Assembly (NCBI GenBank): GCA_025450095.1
Contig: JANWID010000153.1
Location: forward strand, 1-6,048
Length of the DNA: 6,048 nt
DNA from: Bacteroidia bacterium
GTDB taxonomy: Bacteria > Bacteroidota > Bacteroidia > AKYH767-A > OLB10
Reading direction: 5' to 3'
The stretch's first letter is position 1, and every line of letters starts with the position of its first letter. The position numbers and the translations under genes are program-made. Below the pieces are notes generated by a model that was not told where the DNA came from, ran no database searches, and saw nothing but the letters and a program-made list of their open reading frames with translations. Positions 1 to 6,048 of this stretch are shown here, piece by piece.

Positions 1-2
1 CC

Positions 3-221
3 AAGAAAATAAGAGTCATGCAGCAATTAGGAGGTCCCTATCCTGGTGGATATGATCAATTGGCTACTCAAGATCTCGACAAACAGGCACAACAGATTGC
101 TGCCAATCTTGCAAAAGATGGAATTGAAATAACCAGTGATCGGGAAATCATAGCACTCATTGCGTACTTACAACGACTGGGTACCGACATAAAAGCAACA
201 TCAAAAACAGTAGCGAAATGA
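3..221 (+). CDS. ccoO: cbb3-type cytochrome c oxidase subunit II (CcoO), C-terminal fragment
   Basis: The frame is open at the left edge, so this is the last 72 codons of a larger gene; the ATG at 18 is internal, not the true start. CcoO is the membrane-anchored mono-heme cytochrome c subunit that passes electrons to the CcoN catalytic subunit of the cbb3 oxidase. The visible end has the CcoO pattern: a KIRVMQQLGGPYP stretch, then a Gln/Ala-rich helix (DLDKQAQQIAANLAKDG), then REIIALIAYLQRLGTD, the typical CcoO terminus. The heme-binding CXXCH lies upstream of the window. In many Bacteroidota, ccoN and ccoO are fused into one long gene; that cannot be decided here. The stop TGA (219-221) overlaps the ATG of ccoQ. 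Family identity is strong from the C-terminal motif and from the neighbouring ccoQPGH genes. Confidence 0.93.
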   Translation, partial: KKIRVMQQLGGPYPGGYDQLATQDLDKQAQQIAANLAKDGIEITSDREIIALIAYLQRLGTDIKATSKTVAK

Positions 222-406
222 AATTTATAAACTACCTGGAGTCAATTTCAGGGGTCGAAATTTATCCCCTGACTTCCCTGATGATCTTCTTTATTTTCTT
301 CGTGCTGCTTGGCATCTATGTACTCAGAATGGACAAAACAATTGTCGAGGAAATTAACAATTTGCCCTTAAATGAAGATGCACAGAAGAGTATGTCAAAT
401 AATTAA
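218..406 (+). CDS. ccoQ: cbb3-type cytochrome oxidase small subunit CcoQ (FixQ-like)
   Basis: A 62-residue protein with one membrane segment (about residues 17-37, YPLTSLMIFFIFFVLLGIYV), followed by a short charged tail rich in Glu, Asp and Asn. This is the size and layout of CcoQ/FixQ, a non-catalytic subunit reported in other bacteria to stabilise the oxidase complex and its link to CcoP. The sequence itself has no cofactor motif, so the call depends on position: it sits exactly between ccoO and ccoP. Its ATG overlaps the ccoO stop as ATGA, which suggests translational coupling and explains the lack of a separate ribosome binding site. The gene ends 18 bases before ccoP. Confidence 0.88.
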   Translation: MKFINYLESISGVEIYPLTSLMIFFIFFVLLGIYVLRMDKTIVEEINNLPLNEDAQKSMSNN

Positions 407-424
407 AAGAACACAATTTAAGTT

Positions 425-1390
425 ATGAAAAATATTATAAAGACGTTCATCACGGTTTTGTTTGTCGTATGTGCAAATTTCGGGTCGTATGCACAGGAAG
501 TATCCGAGAAGGCAACTCATATATCTCAACAAGTCACCAATCCGATGAATTTCATCCTGTTGTTTTCTTTTGTGATTCTGCTCAGTACTATCCTTGTACT
601 AATTAGAATCATAAGAATGCTTACAGATCATATTTCGGGAAAACCTGCATTATCTGATACAGAAGTCATAACAAAAACATCTCCTACAAGGATCTCATTC
701 TGGAGTAAAATCAACCGCAAATACGTAAATGATGCGATTCCTGTTGAACGTGAAGCAGATGTTTTACTGGATCATGATTATGATGGAATCAAGGAATTGG
801 ATAACAATCTTCCACCCTGGTGGAAATACGGTTTTTATCTTACCATTATTGTTTCAGTTATATACCTGGTTCAATATCATGTAGTCGGAAAAGGCAGTGT
901 TCAGTTAAATGAATACAATGAGCAGCTTGCCGAAGCGGAGCTACAGAAACAAGAACGACTGAAAGAAACGGCCTCCATGGTAGATGAAACAACTGTGACC
1001 CAATTGAGTGAATCTGGTGCCATTACAGAGGGACAGAAAATATTCACAGAAAAATGTATCGTATGTCATGGGAAATCGGGTGAAGGTAATGTAGGTCCCA
1101 ATCTGACAGATGATTATTGGCTGCATGGCGGGCAAATCAAAGACATATTCAAAGTGATCAAATACGGCGTGACATCAAAAGGCATGTTGGCCTGGCAGGG
1201 TCAATTGTCTCCGGTTCAAATCCAACAGGTATCGAGTTACATCAAAAGCATTCACAATACAAATCCACCCAACGCAAAAGCACCGCAAGGTGACTTGTTC
1301 AGCGAGGAAGGATCTTCTAAGCAGGAATCTGGCGACTCAACCAATGCAGCTCCCAGGGACAGTTCCGCAATTGCTTCGATTGCGAAGTAA
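425..1390 (+). CDS. ccoP: cbb3-type cytochrome c oxidase subunit III (CcoP), mono-heme form
   Basis: A 321-residue membrane-anchored cytochrome c that would bring electrons into the cbb3 oxidase. In order: a signal-peptide-like stretch (residues 1-23, ending SYA before Gln24); a hydrophobic segment (about 42-64); a charged linker; a FixP_N-type domain (about 114-155) with DHDYDGIKELDNNLPPWW leading into a second membrane span (about 135-153); a polar helix rich in Glu, Gln and Lys (about 161-186); a cytochrome c domain (about 198-277) with heme motif CIVCH (Cys211, Cys214, His215) and likely distal ligand Met254 in SKGMLAW; and a polar Ser/Pro/Ala-rich tail (about 278-321). Only one CXXCH is present, whereas the well-studied proteobacterial CcoP has two; a mono-heme CcoP appears usual for Bacteroidota (family knowledge, not checked). 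The gene is 18 bases after ccoQ and 46 before ccoG. Confidence 0.93.
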   Translation: MKNIIKTFITVLFVVCANFGSYAQEVSEKATHISQQVTNPMNFILLFSFVILLSTILVLIRIIRMLTDHISGKPALSDTEVITKTSPTRISFWSKINRKYVNDAIPVEREADVLLDHDYDGIKELDNNLPPWWKYGFYLTIIVSVIYLVQYHVVGKGSVQLNEYNEQLAEAELQKQERLKETASMVDETTVTQLSESGAITEGQKIFTEKCIVCHGKSGEGNVGPNLTDDYWLHGGQIKDIFKVIKYGVTSKGMLAWQGQLSPVQIQQVSSYIKSIHNTNPPNAKAPQGDLFSEEGSSKQESGDSTNAAPRDSSAIASIAK

Positions 1391-1436
1391 ACATTGGATT
1401 ACCCGGGTACCGGACTACTCATAAATTTACCAGGAA

Positions 1437-2891
1437 GTGAATATACAAACCGTCCGTGATAAACAAATTCAGGGAACGGATCAATCTTTCAGGGATTCCG
1501 TTTCAACAATTGATAAAAAAGGCAAACGCCTTTGGATTTATCCGAAGAAACCCAAAGGCAGGTATTTTAATGCCAGGAAACTCGTAAGCTATGTGCTCCT
1601 GGCATTGTTTTTCACATTGCCGTTTATAAGTGTGAATGGCAATCCGTTGTTGCTGTTTAATATCCTTGAACGAAAGTTCATTATTTTCGGTTTGATTTTC
1701 TGGCCACAGGATTTTTTTCTTCTCGGTCTCAGCACAATCACATTTGTTGTTTTCATTGTCCTGTTTACTTCAATTTTGGGTCGACTCTGGTGTGGATGGA
1801 CCTGTCCCCAGACTATTTTTATGGAGATGGTCTTTCGCCGCATTGAATACTTTATCGAAGGTGATGCAAACGCTCAGAGGGCCTTGAAAAATTCACCGTG
1901 GACGCCGGATAAAATGGCAAAAAAACTTACGAAACACCTTATATTTTACCTGATATCGTTTTTAGTTTCAAATACTTTTTTGACCTACATCATAGGTGTT
2001 GATGAATTAGAAAAAATCATTTTGGAACCTGTTGGCAAACATTTGGGAGGGTTCTCATCTATACTATTGTTTTCGGGAGTGTTTTATGGTGTATTTGCCC
2101 ATCTCAGAGAGCAAATATGCCTGGTTGTATGTCCTTATGGCAGGTTGCAGGGGGTGTTGCTCGATAAAAATTCATTGGTAGTTGCCTATGACTATGTACG
2201 CGGTGAGCCCAGGAAATTAATTCGCAAAAATGAGGAACGACGTGCAGGAGATTGTATCGATTGCCATCTGTGCGTCAGTGTTTGTCCGACAGGAATTGAT
2301 ATTCGAAACGGTACTCAGCTTGAATGTGTGAATTGCACGGCTTGTATTGATGCCTGCGATCACATGATGGATCGTGTTGGAATGCCAAGGGGACTGATCC
2401 GATTTGCCAGTGAAGATGGCATTGCCAAAAAGAAAAAATTCAGGTTCACCACCCGTATAGCGCTTTATACAGTTCTATTATGCCTACTGCTGACGGGACT
2501 TGGCGCGGGTCTGATAATGAGAACAGAAACTGAAACAACAGTTTTACGAACACCTGGAATGATGTTTCAGAAACAACCAGATGGAAGAATCAGCAACCTT
2601 TACAATTATAAAATTGTAAATAAAACCATGAATGATTATCCCATTGAATTTCGACTTGAAGGTTTTAAAGGTGAAATAAAGTTTATTGGGAATTCGGGGC
2701 TATACGTGAACAAACAAAATATATCAGAAGGCGAATTTTTTGTGATTGTCAGTTCATCCGAAATTCATGCACGGAAAACAAAAATCAAAATTGGCATTTA
2801 TACAGGAAACAGGAAATTGGAAACTGTTAAAACCACATTCATGGGTCCGGGTGGTAAATACGATAAACAAGCATTAACCCAGGGAAAATGA
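1437..2891 (+). CDS. ccoG: cytochrome c oxidase accessory protein CcoG (FixG/RdxA family)
   Basis: A 484-residue membrane iron-sulfur protein needed for cbb3 oxidase assembly; work on proteobacterial CcoG implicates it in reducing Cu(II) for the CcoN copper site. The start is GTG at 1437: an in-frame stop (TAA 1422-1424) lies just upstream, no ATG follows until residue 129, and family similarity already begins near residue 17 (SFRDSVSTIDKKGKR). Visible parts: membrane spans near 48-66, 94-114, 167-185, 205-222 and 340-360; the CGWTCP motif (Cys119, Cys123); REQICLVVCPYGR (Cys228, Cys232); two [4Fe-4S] motifs, CIDCHLCVSVCP (Cys273, 276, 279, 283) and CVNCTACIDAC (Cys297, 300, 303, 307); and a C-terminal soluble Ig-like region (about 365-484) as in the FixG_C domain. 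All cluster cysteines are intact and the length is normal. It lies between ccoP and ccoH in one operon. Confidence 0.95.
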   Translation: MNIQTVRDKQIQGTDQSFRDSVSTIDKKGKRLWIYPKKPKGRYFNARKLVSYVLLALFFTLPFISVNGNPLLLFNILERKFIIFGLIFWPQDFFLLGLSTITFVVFIVLFTSILGRLWCGWTCPQTIFMEMVFRRIEYFIEGDANAQRALKNSPWTPDKMAKKLTKHLIFYLISFLVSNTFLTYIIGVDELEKIILEPVGKHLGGFSSILLFSGVFYGVFAHLREQICLVVCPYGRLQGVLLDKNSLVVAYDYVRGEPRKLIRKNEERRAGDCIDCHLCVSVCPTGIDIRNGTQLECVNCTACIDACDHMMDRVGMPRGLIRFASEDGIAKKKKFRFTTRIALYTVLLCLLLTGLGAGLIMRTETETTVLRTPGMMFQKQPDGRISNLYNYKIVNKTMNDYPIEFRLEGFKGEIKFIGNSGLYVNKQNISEGEFFVIVSSSEIHARKTKIKIGIYTGNRKLETVKTTFMGPGGKYDKQALTQGK

Positions 2892-2910
2892 TCTTAATTC
2901 AATATTCGTC

Positions 2911-3363
2911 ATGCGTTTAAACTGGGGACACCGAATTGCATTGCTTTATATCGGCTTTGCGGGAATGATTGTATATCTCATTACACGGAGTGTTAATGAA
3001 AAAATTGATTTGGTTACGCCTGAGTATTATGCTGCAGAATTGAAATACCAGGAAAAAATTGAAAGCATCAGGCGCAATAGTATGCTCAAGGACCCTGTTT
3101 CAATAAAAACTGATTCAAAAAACATCACCGTTGTATTTCCGGGAAATCCTCCGGGTGAACAGGTTACAGGAAATATACTTTTGTTCCGGCCATCGGATAA
3201 AAACATGGATAAAAAATATGAGATTAATGTCAAAACAGGTTCAAGTCAAAATCTGCCTGTCGCCGATTTGCAGCATGGATTATATAGAGTTCAGATAAAT
3301 TATTCCCTCCTGGGTAACGACTATTTTACCGAAAAAGAGGTTTTCATTTATAAGAACGAATGA
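2911..3363 (+). CDS. ccoH: cbb3 oxidase assembly protein CcoH (FixH family)
   Basis: A 150-residue single-span membrane protein. The N-terminus MRLNWGHRIA leads into a membrane helix (about 7-25), followed by the FixH signature DLVTPEYYAAELKYQEKI (33-50) and a beta-rich extracytoplasmic domain to the end. FixH/CcoH proteins interact with cbb3 subunits during assembly; in proteobacteria they stabilise the complex. No metal or cofactor motif is visible. It begins 19 bases after ccoG, the usual neighbour. In proteobacterial ccoGHIS clusters the copper ATPase ccoI comes next; here a TauE/SafE-like gene follows instead. The ATG at 2911 fits the family N-terminus; no clear Shine-Dalgarno sequence precedes it. 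Confidence 0.9.
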   Translation: MRLNWGHRIALLYIGFAGMIVYLITRSVNEKIDLVTPEYYAAELKYQEKIESIRRNSMLKDPVSIKTDSKNITVVFPGNPPGEQVTGNILLFRPSDKNMDKKYEINVKTGSSQNLPVADLQHGLYRVQINYSLLGNDYFTEKEVFIYKNE

Positions 3364-3407
3364 TCAATATGGTGATACGAGTTGGTTAGTAAAATAATTG
3401 AAAACAA

Positions 3408-4100
3408 ATGTTTGAGTTAACAGCCTTAATTATTGGGTTTGCCGGCAGTTTTCATTGTGTGGCCATGTGCGGACCAATTGTACTTGCATTATCTGGTGGA
3501 AAAGAGACAAACGCCAGGTATTATGCCGGACGCATGGTATATAATACTGGAAGGATCTGTACTTATGTGTTACTCGGATTGCTGGCAGGAGCCGCAGGGC
3601 ATACACTGATGATGGCAGGACTTCAAAAAAGCATTTCTATCGGGATTGGCATCCTCATGATTTTAACTATTGCCTTTGTGTATTATTTGCCAGGCCTTTT
3701 CAAATCCGGAAAAATTGCAATTCAAATCAACAAATTCGTGAGAGGTGTATTCGGTAAGGTGCTTAAAAATCGTAATTCGACAGCGTTGTTTTTATCAGGA
3801 CTTGCTAACGGAATATTACCCTGCGGCTTTGTGTACCTGGCTATGGCAGGAGCAGCGGCAACACAATCTATGACTGGAGGCATGTTGTACATGGCATTAT
3901 TCGGACTGGGTACTTTTCCGGCCATGATGGCCGTATCCGCTTTCGGGAAACTAGCAGGGATAAAAGCCCGGAACCGATTAAATAAAGCCGCACCGGTAAT
4001 GATGATTTTGCTTGGGTTATTTTTTATTTACAGGGGTATTGCCATGAAGGATCATTCCTGTTGCCACCAAACTACTTCGATTACAACTTCAGTGCGATAG
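3408..4100 (+). CDS. TauE/SafE family (UreH/DsbD_2-like) membrane protein, probable role in cbb3 oxidase copper maturation
   Basis: A 230-residue protein with about six membrane helices (near 3-29, 47-67, 73-96, 126-150, 155-180, 195-211). Two half-repeats each carry a cysteine motif: FHCVAMCGP (His16, Cys17, Met20, Cys21) in helix 1 and ILPCGF (Cys139) in helix 4. This pattern is typical of the UreH-like/DsbD_2 group, often labelled sulfite exporter TauE/SafE family. Members often sit beside cbb3 assembly genes, so a role in metal (copper) or redox handling during oxidase assembly is more likely than sulfite export; this is inference from motifs and context. The C-terminal tail has HSCCH (216-220), an additional possible metal site. 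It begins 44 bases after ccoH on the same strand and is the last gene of the apparent operon. The substrate is unknown. Confidence 0.85.
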   Translation: MFELTALIIGFAGSFHCVAMCGPIVLALSGGKETNARYYAGRMVYNTGRICTYVLLGLLAGAAGHTLMMAGLQKSISIGIGILMILTIAFVYYLPGLFKSGKIAIQINKFVRGVFGKVLKNRNSTALFLSGLANGILPCGFVYLAMAGAAATQSMTGGMLYMALFGLGTFPAMMAVSAFGKLAGIKARNRLNKAAPVMMILLGLFFIYRGIAMKDHSCCHQTTSITTSVR

Positions 4101-4151
4101 TGATTGTACTAATTTTCTAATTTTCAGTCCTTGCTTTTAAATGACAATCAC
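4100..4151. terminator. Inverted repeat between convergent genes, possible weak bidirectional terminator
   Basis: GTGATTGT at 4100-4107 and its exact reverse complement ACAATCAC at 4144-4151 flank a 36-base AT-rich loop, in the gap where the oxidase operon and the glutamate dehydrogenase gene converge. The position is right for a shared transcript end. However, the arms are short, the loop is long and no clean U-tract follows on either strand, so this is not a classical intrinsic terminator and could be chance. Confidence 0.2.
4109..4124. repeat. 8-bp tandem duplication CTAATTTT x2
   Basis: Two back-to-back copies of CTAATTTT (4109-4116 and 4117-4124) lie in the noncoding gap between the convergent genes. 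It is probably a simple slippage duplication in AT-rich sequence, and no function is apparent. Confidence 0.5.
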
Positions 4152-4162
4152 GAATCTATGCA

Positions 4163-5575
4163 TCAAGGCCAAATTCCAAGCGCACCATAGCTGGCGGCCA
4201 GTTTGTTTATGCCGCTTACAAAAGCTGCCGTACGAAGATCCTTAATCTTAGGGTTGCTGTTCCTGATTTCGCGAATCTCATTGAATGCTGCGATCATTGT
4301 TCCTTCGAGACCTGAACTTACCAAGTCAAGTTCTTCAGGTCCATGTACGATCAGTGATTTTTCAGTGGCCTGCAGTTTTTTCCCTGTTATTTTTTCTACT
4401 GCTTCCACGAGCCTGGAAGTCTGGATTTCCTGGAACCGTTTTTCCATCCTGCCAAAGCGAACGTGCGAAAGGTTTTTAAGCCATTCGAAATAGGAAACCG
4501 TAACACCTCCGGCGTTCAGGTACAGATCGGGAATAAGTAGCACTCCTTTTTTAATCAGAATCGCTTCCGCTTCTTTTGTAACCGGGCCATTTGCACCTTC
4601 AGCTATTACCCTGGCCTTAATTCGTGGAGCATTCTGTTTGGTGATCTGGTTTTCGAGAGCCGCAGGTATGAGAATATCACATTCCATTTCAAGCATTACA
4701 TTCGTATCCTTTACGTTTTTTGCGCCAGGATATCCGAGGATGGTTCCTTTTTCTTTGCGGAACTTGAACACACTTTCAACATCAAGGCCTTTTGAATTGT
4801 AAATACCACCTTCGCGTTCGGCAATACCTACTATGATACCTCCTCCTTCGGCACAAAATTTACCTGAAAAGAAACCTACATTTCCCAGTCCTTGCAATAT
4901 TATTTTTTTGCCATCAATGCCGGGTTTCATACCAAGTACTTTCATATCGTCTTTCTGGTTCAAGGCTTCGCATAAACCAAAATACAATCCCTGTCCGGTA
5001 GCTTCTGTTCTTCCCCTAATCCCACCCTGGCCAAGTGGTTTACCGGTGACACATCCCAAAGAATTTATGTCATCGTATTTAAATGTAGCATAAGTATCCG
5101 CGATCCATGCCATTTCGCGGGGACCCGACCCATAATCAGGTGCCGGCACGTCAATTCCAGGACCTATCAGGTTTTTCTTGATTAATTCAGTTGCATAACG
5201 ACGCGTGATCTTCTCCAGCACTTTTTCGCTGTGTTTATGCGGGTTTATCTTAATTCCTCCTTTTGCGCCACCGAAAGGAACATCCACAATGGCACACTTA
5301 AAGGTCATCAATGTAGCCAGTGCTTCTACTTCCTGTTCATCCACAAAATCGCTGTAACGAATTCCACCCTTTGTAGGTGTCTTATGCTGACTGTGCTGTA
5401 CCCTGATTCCTTCGATGACCTTGATTTCTCCGTCTATTTCAACGGGAAAATGAAACCTGTAAATGCTGTTGCAGATTTTTATCTGTTCAAGTACTCCTTT
5501 AGGGTGTTTTGTAAATGAAGCAGCCTTATCGAAATAGGCATGCACATCGCTCAAGAAATCTGATCCGTTACTCAT
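4163..5575 (-). CDS. Glutamate dehydrogenase (Glu/Leu/Phe/Val dehydrogenase family), probably NAD-preferring
   Basis: A complete 470-residue cytoplasmic enzyme for the reversible oxidative deamination of glutamate to 2-oxoglutarate and ammonia. The N-terminal substrate domain has HKTPTKGGIRYS (Lys69), MTFKCA (Lys93), the catalytic GGAKGGI (Lys105) and PAPDYGS (Asp147). The Rossmann domain has GLGNVG (229-234), with acidic Glu253 (GIAEREGG) at the end of the second strand, which by family rules favours NAD over NADP. EGANGP (326-331) and NAGGVTVSYFEW (354-365) follow; Ser361 and the Lys residues point to glutamate rather than leucine or valine. It is slightly longer than common 410-450-residue members, partly from about 20 residues before GLGNVG (roughly 206-224). 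The ATG at 5575 gives a sensible N-terminus; no Shine-Dalgarno sequence is visible. It converges on the oxidase operon and follows the transferase gene by 86 bases. gdhA would be a usual symbol, but the subtype is not certain. Confidence 0.94.
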   Translation of the reverse strand: MSNGSDFLSDVHAYFDKAASFTKHPKGVLEQIKICNSIYRFHFPVEIDGEIKVIEGIRVQHSQHKTPTKGGIRYSDFVDEQEVEALATLMTFKCAIVDVPFGGAKGGIKINPHKHSEKVLEKITRRYATELIKKNLIGPGIDVPAPDYGSGPREMAWIADTYATFKYDDINSLGCVTGKPLGQGGIRGRTEATGQGLYFGLCEALNQKDDMKVLGMKPGIDGKKIILQGLGNVGFFSGKFCAEGGGIIVGIAEREGGIYNSKGLDVESVFKFRKEKGTILGYPGAKNVKDTNVMLEMECDILIPAALENQITKQNAPRIKARVIAEGANGPVTKEAEAILIKKGVLLIPDLYLNAGGVTVSYFEWLKNLSHVRFGRMEKRFQEIQTSRLVEAVEKITGKKLQATEKSLIVHGPEELDLVSSGLEGTMIAAFNEIREIRNSNPKIKDLRTAAFVSGINKLAASYGALGIWP

Positions 5576-5661
5576 GTCTGTAAGTTGTTGTTAATATTGG
5601 TTGCTGATGATTTGTGTGTGGTTTAATACACCTGAATTGGAGAATAAAAATACAGTTTGTA

Positions 5662-6048
5662 TCAGTCAGGCAGTTCGGCTAACAGAGCTTCGGAAGTGTA
5701 AAAACGGATTTTACCGGGACCGACATATGCGGCGAGTGTAGCAAGATAATCGGCCGATTCATGCCAGGATACCATATATAAATCGTGGTGGCCGAAGGCC
5801 GGCAGCTGAGTTTTCATGTCCTTTCCGGAAAAATCAATTTCACGCAATTTATCATTAATTCCTTCCCCCGTCAGTTTGAGCCACGCCTCTTTTCGGGTCC
5901 AAACACAATAAAAATAATCGGCCTCAGCTTTGTCCGATAAAGTCCTGAAATGGGTCACTTCATTCGGATGGTAATTGGATTCTGCAAATCCATCCATATC
6001 GAAATCGGGTACGATTTTTTCAACGTCCACACCTACTTCCGAATCAAA
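5662..6048 (-). CDS. Sfp-type 4'-phosphopantetheinyl transferase, C-terminal part (cut by right edge)
   Basis: The frame is open to the right edge; 128 C-terminal residues are visible. The enzyme moves 4'-phosphopantetheine from coenzyme A to a serine of acyl or peptidyl carrier proteins. Visible motifs are EVGVDVEKI (visible residues 4-12; Mg-binding Asp8 and probably Glu10) and FYCVWTRKEAWLKLTGEGI (46-64; Glu54 of the W-T-x-KEA motif). The 46-residue distance between Asp8 and Glu54 and the WTRKEA form fit the Sfp group rather than AcpS, which has an F-x-x-KEA form. A GTG at 6030 cannot be the start because it would cut the first motif; an N-terminal half of about 90-110 residues is expected outside the window. 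The carrier protein served is not visible. It could be cotranscribed with the downstream dehydrogenase gene, although the 86-base gap leaves room for a separate promoter. Confidence 0.9.
   Translation of the reverse strand, partial: FDSEVGVDVEKIVPDFDMDGFAESNYHPNEVTHFRTLSDKAEADYFYCVWTRKEAWLKLTGEGINDKLREIDFSGKDMKTQLPAFGHHDLYMVSWHESADYLATLAAYVGPGKIRFYTSEALLAELPD

Noticed and set aside
941..1135. Minus-strand 64-codon open frame opposite ccoP
   Set aside because: It lies fully inside the well-supported ccoP gene over the cytochrome c domain and its protein has no recognisable family pattern; it is a shadow frame.
1402..1411. CCCGGGTACC, resembling a SmaI-KpnI polylinker piece
   Set aside because: Only 10 bases match and the flanks do not continue any cloning polylinker; a natural intergenic sequence is the simpler reading.
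1589..1843. Minus-strand 84-codon open frame opposite ccoG
   Set aside because: It is antisense to membrane-helix codons of ccoG; its basic, patternless protein is what antisense reading of such codons gives.
3364..3407. Separate promoter for the TauE/SafE-like gene
   Set aside because: The 44-base gap has no recognisable promoter pair and the gene follows ccoH closely on the same strand, so cotranscription is more likely.
3408..4100. CcoS or the copper ATPase CcoI at the end of the operon
   Set aside because: The protein lacks the P-type ATPase motifs and is far too short for CcoI, and too long with too many helices for CcoS; it matches the UreH/TauE-like pattern instead.
4833..5093. Plus-strand open frames opposite the glutamate dehydrogenase gene (also 4203-4493 and 5231-5518)
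   Set aside because: They are antisense to a complete conserved enzyme gene and have no family motif or spacing that would suggest real genes.
5576..5661. Promoter for glutamate dehydrogenase in the 86-base gap, including the small palindrome TACAGTTTGTA (5651-5661)
   Set aside because: A promoter is plausible here, but I found no convincing Bacteroidota -33/-7 pair (TTG with TAnnTTTG) and 4-bp palindrome arms are too short to mean anything.
6028..6030. GTG at 6030 as the start of the phosphopantetheinyl transferase
   Set aside because: It would begin in the middle of the EVGVDVE magnesium motif; the frame stays open to the right edge, so the gene is simply truncated by the window.

Overview
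This window looks like ordinary chromosome of a Bacteroidota (Bacteroidetes) bacterium. The evidence is the moderately AT-rich sequence, the lack of clear Shine-Dalgarno sequences before most starts, a CcoP with a single heme-c site, and the order ccoO-ccoQ-ccoP-ccoG-ccoH-TauE/SafE family gene. The assignment rests on gene content and protein style alone. No marker gene is present and no database search was run.

Left part (1-4100, plus strand): the 3' part of an operon for the high-affinity cbb3-type cytochrome c oxidase, a terminal oxidase used at low oxygen. It opens with the C-terminal end of CcoO (cut by the left edge; it may be a CcoN-CcoO fusion). Next come the one-helix subunit CcoQ, overlapping ccoO by ATGA, and the membrane-anchored cytochrome c subunit CcoP. 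Three assembly-type genes follow: CcoG (two [4Fe-4S] sites, implicated in copper reduction), CcoH/FixH (single-span assembly factor) and a six-helix TauE/SafE/UreH-like membrane protein. That last protein has HCxxMCGP and LPCG motifs and a short HSCCH tail, so a part in copper handling or oxidase maturation is plausible. Spacings are small (overlap, 18, 46, 19 and 44 bases), as expected of one transcript. The catalytic subunit CcoN, the copper ATPase CcoI and CcoS are not visible and would have to lie upstream or elsewhere.

Middle (4101-4162): a 62-base gap between converging genes. It holds an 8-bp perfect inverted repeat with a long loop and an 8-bp tandem duplication.

Right part (4163-6048, minus strand): a complete glutamate dehydrogenase of the Glu/Leu/Phe/Val family, probably NAD-preferring, with all expected catalytic residues. 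Upstream of it, after 86 bases, is the C-terminal part of an Sfp-type 4'-phosphopantetheinyl transferase that runs off the right edge. These two have no obvious functional tie to the oxidase operon.

I found no mobile element, CRISPR array, RNA gene or clearly novel system. The points most worth a second look are the mono-heme CcoP with an extra N-terminal hydrophobic stretch, and the cysteine/histidine-rich TauE/SafE-like protein at the end of the oxidase operon.
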